This document shows, in pieces, positions 7,807 through 14,382 of a stretch of DNA of 21,936 bases (the first letter of the stretch is position 1; the number at the start of each line of letters is the position of its first letter). The DNA is from Syntrophomonas sp. UBA5432 (GTDB lineage Bacteria > Bacillota > Syntrophomonadia > Syntrophomonadales > Syntrophomonadaceae). Location: contig DIRQ01000064.1 of NCBI GenBank assembly GCA_002424365.1, forward strand, positions 30,008 to 51,943, read 5' to 3'. The translations under genes were made by a program, and so were the position numbers. The notes beneath the pieces are model-generated. The model did not search any database. It saw nothing but the letters and a program-made list of their open reading frames with translations, and had not been told where the DNA came from.

Positions 7807-8361
7807 TTAACGCTCCAATATTTCTTTAAAGCTCTCTTCCATTTCGGCTATGTCATTTCCATTTAACTGATTTAGTTGTTTCTGGTCAACTTGCATCATT
7901 TGTAAAATACGCATACGGTTATTTTCCTTTACCAACAGTGCCATTTCTATACCGACCAGTTTATTCTGTTGCCTAAATTCATAAGCGACCAGAGCAGTAT
8001 TATCTGCCCGTTGGGTATATTTAGAAAGTATCTTAATGCTCATATTCGAGGGGACCTTATTTTCTGATTCCATTCGAGAGATGAATTCAGTCATGCTATC
8101 CTCAATAGTGGGGCGGTTTTCAATTAATTCCTGCGGGGACATCAGCATGTACTGGGGCATAAACTGGACCCCCCAGAATACACTGAGGTTTTGGGACATA
8201 GTTTTATAGTCGTTCTTAAAATAGGCTTGGTAAAAACTCCTTACCGCTACTTCGGGGTTAGAATAGTCTCTATATGCGGCATAATAAAACATAGAGGCCA
8301 AAATGACGATGATAAGGATAAATAATGATTTCGGAACTCCTTTTTTGACCGGTTTTGACAA
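7807..8361 (-). CDS. membrane-anchored protein of unknown function
   Basis: I do not recognise this 184-residue protein. Residues 1-11 are basic, and about 12-29 form one hydrophobic segment (SLFILIIVILASMFYYAA), so it is probably an N-in single-pass anchor with the rest outside the membrane. There is no lipobox Cys. The remainder, starting SNPEVAVRSFYQAYFKNDYKTM, resembles the start of NTF2-like or DUF4878-type domains, which often begin with a P-x-x-x-V-x-x-F-Y-x-A helix; this is only a suggestion. The C-terminus is rich in Gln, Asn and Glu. It starts at TTG (8359-8361, minus strand) with GGAGG at 8372-8376, 10 nt upstream. It is the only minus-strand gene in the window and has its own candidate promoter and terminator. 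Confidence 0.8.
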   Translation of the reverse strand: MSKPVKKGVPKSLFILIIVILASMFYYAAYRDYSNPEVAVRSFYQAYFKNDYKTMSQNLSVFWGVQFMPQYMLMSPQELIENRPTIEDSMTEFISRMESENKVPSNMSIKILSKYTQRADNTALVAYEFRQQNKLVGIEMALLVKENNRMRILQMMQVDQKQLNQLNGNDIAEMEESFKEILER

Positions 8362-8400
8362 TATACAAATACCTCCGTTTCTCTTACCATTACAAGTAAG

Positions 8401-8429
8401 ATTGTAACAGAACAGATAGGGGTAGACAA
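8401..8429 (-). promoter_or_regulatory. candidate sigma-A promoter of the minus-strand membrane protein
   Basis: On the minus strand, TTGTCT (8429-8424) and TACAAT (8406-8401) are separated by 17 nt, matching 4 and 5 of 6 consensus bases. The expected start of transcription, near 8394, precedes the ribosome site at 8372-8376. Confidence 0.45.
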
Positions 8430-8472
8430 TTGGTCAGAAAATGAACACTGAATATTAAGGTAGAACTAGGAA

Positions 8473-8545
8473 CTAGTTAGACGCAGAGAATACAGATTGA
8501 CGCTGATAAAAAATAAAAAACATCTGCGTATTCAGCATCTAGTTA
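8473..8545 (+). repeat. dispersed CAC-GATT-type repeat, copy a, flanked by direct repeats
   Basis: This 59-bp segment (8480-8538) carries GACGCAGAGAATACAGATT and GACGCTGAT, an A-rich centre, then ATCTGCGTATTCAGCAT in inverse sense. The 7-mer CTAGTTA lies directly on both sides (8473-8479 and 8539-8545), like a target-site duplication. It sits in the 276-nt region between two divergently transcribed genes. Confidence 0.55.
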
Positions 8546-8637
8546 TTCAGGTAAATGCATAATTATTACTTTTGGCAGTGGGACCAATTTTGGATTAACG
8601 TGGTATTTTTCGGAGATTCAATTCGGAGGATCGTGTA

Positions 8638-9879
8638 ATGCAAAGGGTGATAGTCGTTGGCGGAGGGCCAGCGGGAATGATGGCAGCGGCAGTTGCGGCT
8701 GAAAATGGAGCAAGGGTAACCTTGCTGGAGAAAAAGGAGCAAGTGGGGAAAAAGCTTAAGCTTACCGGAAAGGGGCGCTGCAACCTTACTTCGGCTTTAG
8801 ATGGGGATAATTTTATGTCTGGCTATGCTGGTAATGGACGTTTTCTTTATGGTGCTCTAAGTCAGTTTTCTAATCAGGATTTAATTAATTTCTTTAAAAA
8901 ACGGGGATTAGCAACTATTGTTGAACGTGGTCAGCGCGTCTTTCCTGTCAGTGGACGGGCAGAGGATGTGGTACAGGTACTATACCGGAATATGCTGGAA
9001 AATGGTGTGGAAATTGTTTGTAGGCACCGGGTACAGGGTGTTGAAATAGAAGGACTTCGTATTAAGGGCATTAAGGTAGAAGGGGGATTTATCACTTGTG
9101 ACTCAGCTATTATTACTACCGGGGGGATGTCATATCCGGGTACCGGGTCCACCGGAGATGGATATAACTGGGCTCGGGCTATCGGGCATCATATAATCCC
9201 GCCCCGCCCTGGATTGGTTCCGCTGGTGGCTGGGGAAGAATGGGTAAAAAAACTGCAGGGTTTAAGCCTTAAGAACGTACAGGCCAGTGCTTATCGCATA
9301 GATGGCAGTCGTATTAACCAGGATTTCGGAGAAATGCTTTTTACTCATTTTGGAGTGTCAGGACCAATTATTTTGAGCATGAGTCGGGATATTGGAGAAG
9401 TATTATATCGCCGAAAGGAAACAGTACGGCTATATATAGACCTGAAACCGGCCCTAAGCGAGGAGAAACTGGATGAGCGACTACAGCGTGATTTAGATAT
9501 TTATTCCCGGCGCCAGTTTAAAAACTCGTTAGACCGCCTTTTGCCTAAGAAATTAATTCCGATTATAGTGGATTTAAGCGGTATAGATGAAAATAAGGAA
9601 AGTCATCAGGTAACCCGAGCAGAGCGCAGGAAATTATTGCAATTGTTAAAGAGGTTGGAAATTACTATCACCGCCACCCGTCCCATTGGCGAAGCCATAG
9701 TTACTGCCGGAGGAGTGGATGTTAAAGAAATTAACCCCAAGACCATGGAGTCAAGGTTAGTAAAAGGTTTATACTTTGCTGGTGAAATACTTGATGTGGA
9801 TGGTTACACTGGGGGGTTTAATCTGCAGGCGGCCTTTTCCACCGGATACCTGGCAGGAAGGTCGGCTGCAGGTGGGTAA
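8638..9879 (+). CDS. FAD-dependent oxidoreductase of the BaiN/YhiN (HI0933) family
   Basis: This 413-residue protein binds FAD through the N-terminal dinucleotide fold VVGGGPAGMMAA (GGGPAG at 8-13, acidic E at the end of the second strand in LLEKK). The family marker LTGKGRCNLT follows at about residues 41-50. The C-terminus has the FAD-contacting LYFAGEILDVDGYTGGFNLQAA, typical of the HI0933-like family (COG2081). Members are soluble and mostly uncharacterised; one clostridial member, BaiN, was linked to bile-acid reduction, but nothing here supports that substrate. The ATG has GGAGGA (8625-8630) 7 nt upstream. It seems to be monocistronic: its neighbours are the unrelated minus-strand gene and an operon with its own candidate promoter. 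Confidence 0.88.
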   Translation: MQRVIVVGGGPAGMMAAAVAAENGARVTLLEKKEQVGKKLKLTGKGRCNLTSALDGDNFMSGYAGNGRFLYGALSQFSNQDLINFFKKRGLATIVERGQRVFPVSGRAEDVVQVLYRNMLENGVEIVCRHRVQGVEIEGLRIKGIKVEGGFITCDSAIITTGGMSYPGTGSTGDGYNWARAIGHHIIPPRPGLVPLVAGEEWVKKLQGLSLKNVQASAYRIDGSRINQDFGEMLFTHFGVSGPIILSMSRDIGEVLYRRKETVRLYIDLKPALSEEKLDERLQRDLDIYSRRQFKNSLDRLLPKKLIPIIVDLSGIDENKESHQVTRAERRKLLQLLKRLEITITATRPIGEAIVTAGGVDVKEINPKTMESRLVKGLYFAGEILDVDGYTGGFNLQAAFSTGYLAGRSAAGG

Positions 9880-9892
9880 CCGCAACCCGGTA

Positions 9893-9921
9893 CGATTGAC
9901 GAGAATACGGATTTCTGATAC
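9893..9921 (+). repeat. dispersed CAC-GATT-type repeat, copy e (degenerate)
   Basis: CGATTGACGAGAATACGG followed by ATTTCTGATA shares GACG, AGAATAC and the GATT/CTGAT steps with copy a (8480-8507). It starts 13 nt after the flavoprotein stop codon and overlaps the candidate promoter of the next operon. Confidence 0.4.
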
Positions 9922-9924
9922 TAT
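9896..9924 (+). promoter_or_regulatory. candidate sigma-A promoter of the moxR-VWA-purC operon
   Basis: TTGACG (9896-9901) and TACTAT (9919-9924) are spaced by 17 nt, matching 5 and 4 of 6 consensus bases. The gene start at 9971 lies 47 nt downstream. Confidence 0.5.
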
Positions 9925-9970
9925 TCGAGGTAAATAAGGCAATATACATATTTAATGGGGGAATAGAAAA

Positions 9971-10870
9971 ATGAGTAAGAAAGTAAGACGCTATGAAGCC
10001 AGCACTGGTTATCGAGGGTCTGAGGACTACATAGTATCCGATGACTTGAGAAATAGTGTAAACATAGCTATAGCACTGCAAAAGCCGCTCCTAATTAAGG
10101 GAGAGCCAGGTACGGGCAAAACCATGTTGGCCCAGAGTATCGCTGATTCCCTGGATAAAGAGCTTATCATTTGGAATATAAAATCCACTACCAAAGCCCA
10201 GGAGGGGCTTTATGTATATGACACCGTACAAAGACTATATGACAGCCAGTTTGGCGAAGGTGATGTAGCCAATATTAAGAAATACATTAAGCTGGGCAAA
10301 CTGGGTGAAGCTTTCATCACTTCCGAACCAGTAGTACTGCTGATAGATGAGATTGATAAGGCTGATTTGGAATTCCCCAATGACCTGCTCTGGGAATTGG
10401 ATCAGATGAGTTTTTACATTCCCGAAACTAAAGAAACGATTGGAGCTGTTCACCGCCCTATCGTGGTTATTACCAGTAATGCCGAAAAAGAACTGCCGGA
10501 TGCCTTTTTGCGCCGCTGTATTTTCCACTATATTGAGTTTCCTGACCCTGAAGGTATGGAAAGAATTATCAAGGTACATCATCCCAACCTGGAAAAACGT
10601 TTGTTGGAGCAGGCCATGGAGACTTTTTATATGCTACGCAATGTCCCTAACATACAAAAAAAACCCAGCACCAGCGAGCTGATTGACTGGCTGCAAGCCC
10701 TGGTAGTAGGCGGGATAAGTCCCAACCGTATTAAACAGGATTTACCCTTCCTGGGAGTCCTGCTGAAGAAAAACGAGGATCTGGATACCCTATTAAATCA
10801 GCTCCATGGTAAGACCCAGAGCCGCAGTCCCAACTATGCCAGTTCATCCTTGAATCGCTATCGTTATTAA
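9971..10870 (+). CDS. MoxR-type AAA+ ATPase
   Basis: MoxR ATPases act with VWA proteins as chaperones that assemble or activate target enzymes, often ones with metal cofactors. The 299-residue protein has Walker A GEPGTGKT at 44-51, Walker B VVLLIDEIDKAD at 121-132, sensor-1-like VITSNAEKELP, and an arginine-rich ADAFLRRC-like stretch (DAFLRRCIFHYIEFP) that supplies the Arg finger. The C-terminal part is the helical lid. The ATG has a GGGGGA ribosome site 8 nt upstream. The next gene encodes a CoxE-like VWA protein, the classic partner. The pair is 240 nt apart because repeats have been inserted. The client is unknown; this subgroup also occurs next to CO dehydrogenase-type genes, but none is visible here. 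Confidence 0.92.
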   Translation: MSKKVRRYEASTGYRGSEDYIVSDDLRNSVNIAIALQKPLLIKGEPGTGKTMLAQSIADSLDKELIIWNIKSTTKAQEGLYVYDTVQRLYDSQFGEGDVANIKKYIKLGKLGEAFITSEPVVLLIDEIDKADLEFPNDLLWELDQMSFYIPETKETIGAVHRPIVVITSNAEKELPDAFLRRCIFHYIEFPDPEGMERIIKVHHPNLEKRLLEQAMETFYMLRNVPNIQKKPSTSELIDWLQALVVGGISPNRIKQDLPFLGVLLKKNEDLDTLLNQLHGKTQSRSPNYASSSLNRYRY

Positions 10871-10876
10871 GAAAAT

Positions 10877-10957
10877 AGACACAGATAACACTGACCCTTC
10901 GGGCACGGATTAACGCTGAATTTTAATTATAATTTTTAAGGATGCAGATTTACGTAG
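10877..10957 (+). repeat. dispersed CAC-GATT-type repeat, copy b
   Basis: GACACAGATAACACTGA, a small CCCTTCGGG palindrome, CACGGATTAACGCTGAA, an AT-rich centre and GATGCAGATTTACGTAG follow one another. It begins 6 nt after the moxR stop. The CACGGAT and GCTGAATTTT blocks recur in copy c (15954-16088). Confidence 0.6.
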
Positions 10958-10964
10958 TTTTTGT

Positions 10965-10990
10965 AGGGGCAGACCCATGTGTCTGCCCGG
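10965..10990 (+). repeat. REP-like palindrome
   Basis: GGGCAGAC (10967-10974) pairs perfectly with GTCTGCCC (10981-10988) around a 6-nt loop. The form GTAGGGGC...GCCCGG resembles REP-type palindromes scattered in many bacterial genomes. Only one copy is visible in this window. Confidence 0.5.
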
Positions 10991-11110
10991 CCGACCACTG
11001 CCCCCCGGAGCAAACTTAAACGCAGTTGAATGCCGGGGCCAACCCGATACATCTATTTTCACACGTGGTTATTGCCTCCGATCTTGGAGGATTATTCGGG
11101 AGGGAATCCT

Positions 11111-12322
11111 ATGTTTACCAAATTCTTTTATACCCTGAAAAACTTCGGTGTCCCTGTTTCCATGAATGAATGGCAAGCCTTGCTGGAGGCCCTGGAAGGT
11201 GGTATGGCCGGGTCCAGCCTAACCGGTTTTTATTATTTATGCCGGGCCGTACTGGTTAAGACCGAAGCTCACTATGACCGTTTCGATATAGCTTTTGCTG
11301 CTTTTTTCGGTGATATTGAAACCCCGGAAGGGCTGCCGGATAAAATCTGGGAGTGGCTTAATAAAGAGCTACCGGAACTGGAGATTACCGATGAAATGAG
11401 GAATAACCACCAGCAGTTGGATCTTGATGAACTAAAACGTATGCTGGAGGAAAGACTGGCGGAACAGGACGAAGAACATCACGGCGGCAATCGCTGGATT
11501 GGTACTGGTGGGACTTCACCCTTTGGCCATTCTGGGTATCACCCCGGTGGTATCCGCATAGGCGGACAGTCCCGCAATTTGTCTGCAGTGAAAGTGGCGG
11601 GAATGCGCCGTTTCCAGGAATTTCGTACTGATGAAACCCTTGGGGTCAGGCAATTTCAGGTAGCATTGCGTAAGTTGCGCCAGTTTACCACACGCTTGGA
11701 AGGGGCCCGGACTGAGCTAGATCTGGATGGTACGGTTAATAAAACCTGTGATAATGCGGGTCGTCTGGAACTAGTCTGGGAGCGGCCCCGGGATAATGCC
11801 ATAAAAGTACTGCTATTAATGGATGCAGGTGGCTCTATGCTCACCTATAGCCGCCTATGTAACCAGTTATTTACGGCAGTCAACCGCTCCAACCATTTTA
11901 AAGATTTGCAGATTTTCTATTTCCATAATTGTATCTATGATTGGCTTTACCATGACCCCGCCTGTAGACAAAATGACTATACTGATACTGAGTATGTCCT
12001 GCGAACATACAGCCCCGATTATCGGGTAATAATAGTAGGAGATGCTAGTATGGCACCCTATGAGCTGATGCGAGTGGGGGGAATAATTGATTGGGATTTG
12101 CATAATGATAAGCCAGGTATAGAATGGCTTCGGCGCATACGCCAGCATTTTGAATATTCAGCCTGGCTTAACCCTATCCCCCGGAATTACTGGGACTGGA
12201 TGGATGGGGCCTTTACTATTAGAAAAATATCAGAAATCTTCCCCATGCAACCGCTAACGGTTGATGGACTGGAAAAAGCCATCACAGCTCTCCGGAGCAA
12301 GCAGGCAGTAGCAGTAAACTAA
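11111..12322 (+). CDS. VWA domain protein, CoxE-like
   Basis: This is the probable partner of the upstream MoxR ATPase. The protein has 403 residues from ATG 11111. The first 150 or so are helical and acidic, followed by a Gly/His-rich linker (GTGGTSPFGHSGYHPGG). The VWA domain begins near residue 230; its metal site reads DAGGSM (D238-S242), with Gly where most VWA proteins have the first Ser of DxSxS. This D-x-G-G-S form is familiar from CoxE-like proteins, so metal binding may be weaker or different. I chose ATG 11111 because GGGAGGG ends 6 nt upstream and MFTKFFYTLKNFGVPVS is a family-like start. The longer frame from 11030 reads repeat-derived sequence. The stop lies 17 nt before the purC-like gene, implying one transcript. 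Confidence 0.88.
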   Translation: MFTKFFYTLKNFGVPVSMNEWQALLEALEGGMAGSSLTGFYYLCRAVLVKTEAHYDRFDIAFAAFFGDIETPEGLPDKIWEWLNKELPELEITDEMRNNHQQLDLDELKRMLEERLAEQDEEHHGGNRWIGTGGTSPFGHSGYHPGGIRIGGQSRNLSAVKVAGMRRFQEFRTDETLGVRQFQVALRKLRQFTTRLEGARTELDLDGTVNKTCDNAGRLELVWERPRDNAIKVLLLMDAGGSMLTYSRLCNQLFTAVNRSNHFKDLQIFYFHNCIYDWLYHDPACRQNDYTDTEYVLRTYSPDYRVIIVGDASMAPYELMRVGGIIDWDLHNDKPGIEWLRRIRQHFEYSAWLNPIPRNYWDWMDGAFTIRKISEIFPMQPLTVDGLEKAITALRSKQAVAVN

Positions 12323-12339
12323 AGATGGAGGATTGGTAT

Positions 12340-13020
12340 ATGAGACATGTATATGAAGGCAAGACTAAAACTGTTTATGAACTTGATGATGGTAACTACT
12401 TACTAAAGCTAAAAGATGATGTGACCGGGGAAAATGGACAGATTGACCCAGGTGCCAATACAATAATTGGTCAGGTTGAAGGGATGGGTAAAGCCTCTTT
12501 ATTAATGTCTCGTTATTACTTCGAACTGTTAAATAAAGCTGGAATTCGCACCCACTATTTAGATACCAACATTAATGAAAACACCATGACTGTTAAACCG
12601 GCCCAACCGTTTGGGGAAGGGCTGGAGATAATCTGTCGTTTTAAAGCTTATGGTAGTTTTCTGCGCCGCTATGGAAAATATGCCAAGAAGGAACAGCCCC
12701 TCAATAGTCTGGTAGAGATTACCTTGAAGGATGATGACCGGGGCGATCCCCTGATTGTTGATGAGGCCCTGGAGCAACTTGGATTATTGACCATGGAAGA
12801 GTGCGCCCTGGTAAAAGAAATGACCAGAAAAATTGCCGGAATAGTTAAGGATGACCTGGCTACCCGGGGCCTGGAACTTTATGATATAAAATGTGAATTT
12901 GGTCGTGTCGATGGGCAAATCACCCTGATAGACGACATATCCGGCGGTAATATGCGGGTGTTTAAAGACGGCAAACAGGTTGACCCCCTGGACCTCTCCC
13001 GCGTGGTGACAGGACAGTAA
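12340..13020 (+). CDS. purC: SAICAR synthetase, divergent PurC-like enzyme
   Basis: SAICAR synthetases join aspartate to CAIR with ATP in purine synthesis. The 226-residue protein keeps the fold landmarks: EGKTKTVYEL at the N-terminus (ATP loop), CRFKAYGSFLRRYG in place of the usual VRNRAAGS region, DPLIVDEAL, KCEFG and a terminal LIDDISGGNMR. The last motif differs from the usual DExSPD-x-x-R, where the acidic residue helps bind substrate, so this may be a paralogue with altered specificity. I chose ATG 12340, since GGAGGA (12327-12332) is 7 nt upstream; ATG 12325 overlaps the ribosome site. It is the last gene of the moxR-VWA operon, with no other purine genes nearby, and ends at a clear terminator. 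Family assignment is firm, exact role less so. Confidence 0.82.
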   Translation: MRHVYEGKTKTVYELDDGNYLLKLKDDVTGENGQIDPGANTIIGQVEGMGKASLLMSRYYFELLNKAGIRTHYLDTNINENTMTVKPAQPFGEGLEIICRFKAYGSFLRRYGKYAKKEQPLNSLVEITLKDDDRGDPLIVDEALEQLGLLTMEECALVKEMTRKIAGIVKDDLATRGLELYDIKCEFGRVDGQITLIDDISGGNMRVFKDGKQVDPLDLSRVVTGQ

Positions 13021-13031
13021 CAACAGTACAT

Positions 13032-13056
13032 TAAGGGCTTCGGCCCTTATTTTTTT
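13032..13056 (+). terminator. intrinsic terminator of the moxR-VWA-purC operon
   Basis: A 7-bp stem TAAGGGC/GCCCTTA with a stable TTCG tetraloop (13032-13049) runs straight into seven T (13050-13056), 11 nt after the purC-like stop. Confidence 0.95.
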
Positions 13057-13096
13057 GGTTTATTACATTCCAAAACATTTCTGTATCGAAATCTCA

Positions 13097-13125
13097 TTGC
13101 CAAATGTATGCAGGGAAAATATAAT
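13097..13125 (+). promoter_or_regulatory. sigma-A promoter of the acyl-CoA dehydrogenase operon
   Basis: TTGCCA (13097-13102) and a perfect TATAAT (13120-13125) are spaced by exactly 17 nt, the best promoter seen in the window. The leader to the ATG at 13201 is about 70 nt and contains an inverted repeat. Confidence 0.85.
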
Positions 13126-13137
13126 TAATATAGAATT

Positions 13138-13171
13138 ATTACTTTAACTTAAAATTTAATGTTGAAGTAAT
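13138..13171 (+). promoter_or_regulatory. inverted repeat, possible operator or leader hairpin
   Basis: ATTACTTTAAC (13138-13148) and GTTGAAGTAAT (13161-13171) match as inverted arms in 10 of 11 positions. The repeat lies just downstream of the expected transcription start and upstream of the ribosome site, a common place for a repressor site. No regulator gene is adjacent. Confidence 0.4.
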
Positions 13172-13200
13172 TTGTGAGAATTAAATGGGGGTGCAGGGTA

Positions 13201-14340
13201 ATGGATTTTAGTTTGAGTAAAGAGCAGCTTTTAATTCAGAGAATGGCTCGTGACTTCGCTGAGAAATATATTGAGCCAGTAGCAGAGCAGATTGATCGGG
13301 AGAATAAGATACCGGACGATATCCTGGAAGGTTTGGCCGAGTTGGACCTTTTTGGTATTCCCTTTCCTGAAGAATATGGCGGTGCCGGCGGAGGCTATGA
13401 TGGCTATGTGTTGGCCATGGAACAGCTTGGTCGGGTTTCTGGAGGAATAGCTATGACCTTATCGGCTCACTCACTGGGTTTAAGCGCTATTTCCGTCTTT
13501 GGTACTGAAGAACAAAAACAAAAGTATATGGTACCGGGCTGCAAGGGTAAACACATAGTATCTTTTGCATTTACCGAGCCGGGAACTGGTTCCGACCCTA
13601 AACAAATTACCACTACAGCAGTAAAAGATGGTGACCATTATATTATTAATGGTACTAAACGCTTTATATCTAATGCTAATTGGCCAGGTGCTATTATTCT
13701 TTTTGCTACTGATAATGAAAGTGGTAAGCCTTCCGGCTTTATTATTGATAAAGGTTGTGAAGGCTATTCCATTTCCGAACCCTGGGATAAAATGGGTATG
13801 CATGGCGGGATGCTGCTGGACGTGTACCTGAAAGATGTTAAGGTTCCGGCGGAAAATCTACTGGCTGGACCAGGTATGGGTTATCCAATTTTGCAGCTGG
13901 GCATCTCCTACGGCAAGATAGGCGTTTGTTCTACTGCTCTGGGTGGTATGCTGGCTGCTTATGAAGAAGGCCTTAAATATGCCAAAGAAAAAATGCATCG
14001 TGATAAACCTATTTCCCGGTTCCAATCTATCCAGCTCAAGATAGCCGACATGGCTATTAAATATGAAGCGGCGCGCTGGTTAACCTACCGTTTAGGCTAC
14101 CTGGCCAATAACATGAAAGATCCCAGGCAGTTTGCTAAAGAAGCTGCCCTGGCAAAGACTTTTGTATGTGATACTGCAGTCGAAGTGACCCGTCTGGCTA
14201 TGGATATTCACGGTTCTTATGGTTTAATGAACGACTATAAGATTTCCCGTATATACCGGGATACTATTATTGGACCACAAATTGAAGGTGTGGCCGACAT
14301 GCAGAGGATGATAGTGGCTGGATTAACCCTGGCTGATTAG
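13201..14340 (+). CDS. acyl-CoA dehydrogenase
   Basis: This FAD enzyme interconverts an acyl-CoA and its 2-enoyl-CoA and passes electrons to ETF. It has 379 residues, the normal length. The family signature FAFTEPGTGSD is centred at about residue 126, and the likely catalytic base is E362 in GPQIEGVADMQRM, the position used by short- and medium-chain enzymes. No membrane segment is seen; it should be cytosolic. ATG 13201 is chosen over an upstream GTG (13174) because the protein then starts MDFSLSKEQ as the family does, with GGGGG (13187-13191) 9 nt upstream. It is the first gene of the operon with fixC and fixX, 42 nt apart from fixC. The chain length of the substrate cannot be read from sequence; CaiA-like activity on a carnitine-derived CoA is an alternative. 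Confidence 0.93.
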   Translation: MDFSLSKEQLLIQRMARDFAEKYIEPVAEQIDRENKIPDDILEGLAELDLFGIPFPEEYGGAGGGYDGYVLAMEQLGRVSGGIAMTLSAHSLGLSAISVFGTEEQKQKYMVPGCKGKHIVSFAFTEPGTGSDPKQITTTAVKDGDHYIINGTKRFISNANWPGAIILFATDNESGKPSGFIIDKGCEGYSISEPWDKMGMHGGMLLDVYLKDVKVPAENLLAGPGMGYPILQLGISYGKIGVCSTALGGMLAAYEEGLKYAKEKMHRDKPISRFQSIQLKIADMAIKYEAARWLTYRLGYLANNMKDPRQFAKEAALAKTFVCDTAVEVTRLAMDIHGSYGLMNDYKISRIYRDTIIGPQIEGVADMQRMIVAGLTLAD

Positions 14341-14382
14341 GATACCTGGGAATAGCAAGAAGCGACAGGGGGGCAGATAGGG

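Noticed and set aside
11030..11110. N-terminal extension of the VWA protein
   Set aside because: The extra 27 residues are not family-like, come from the repeat-rich gap and lack a ribosome site; ATG 11111 has a good one.
13174..13200. GTG start of the acyl-CoA dehydrogenase
   Set aside because: It would add nine residues overlapping the ribosome site; family proteins begin at MDFSLSKEQ.
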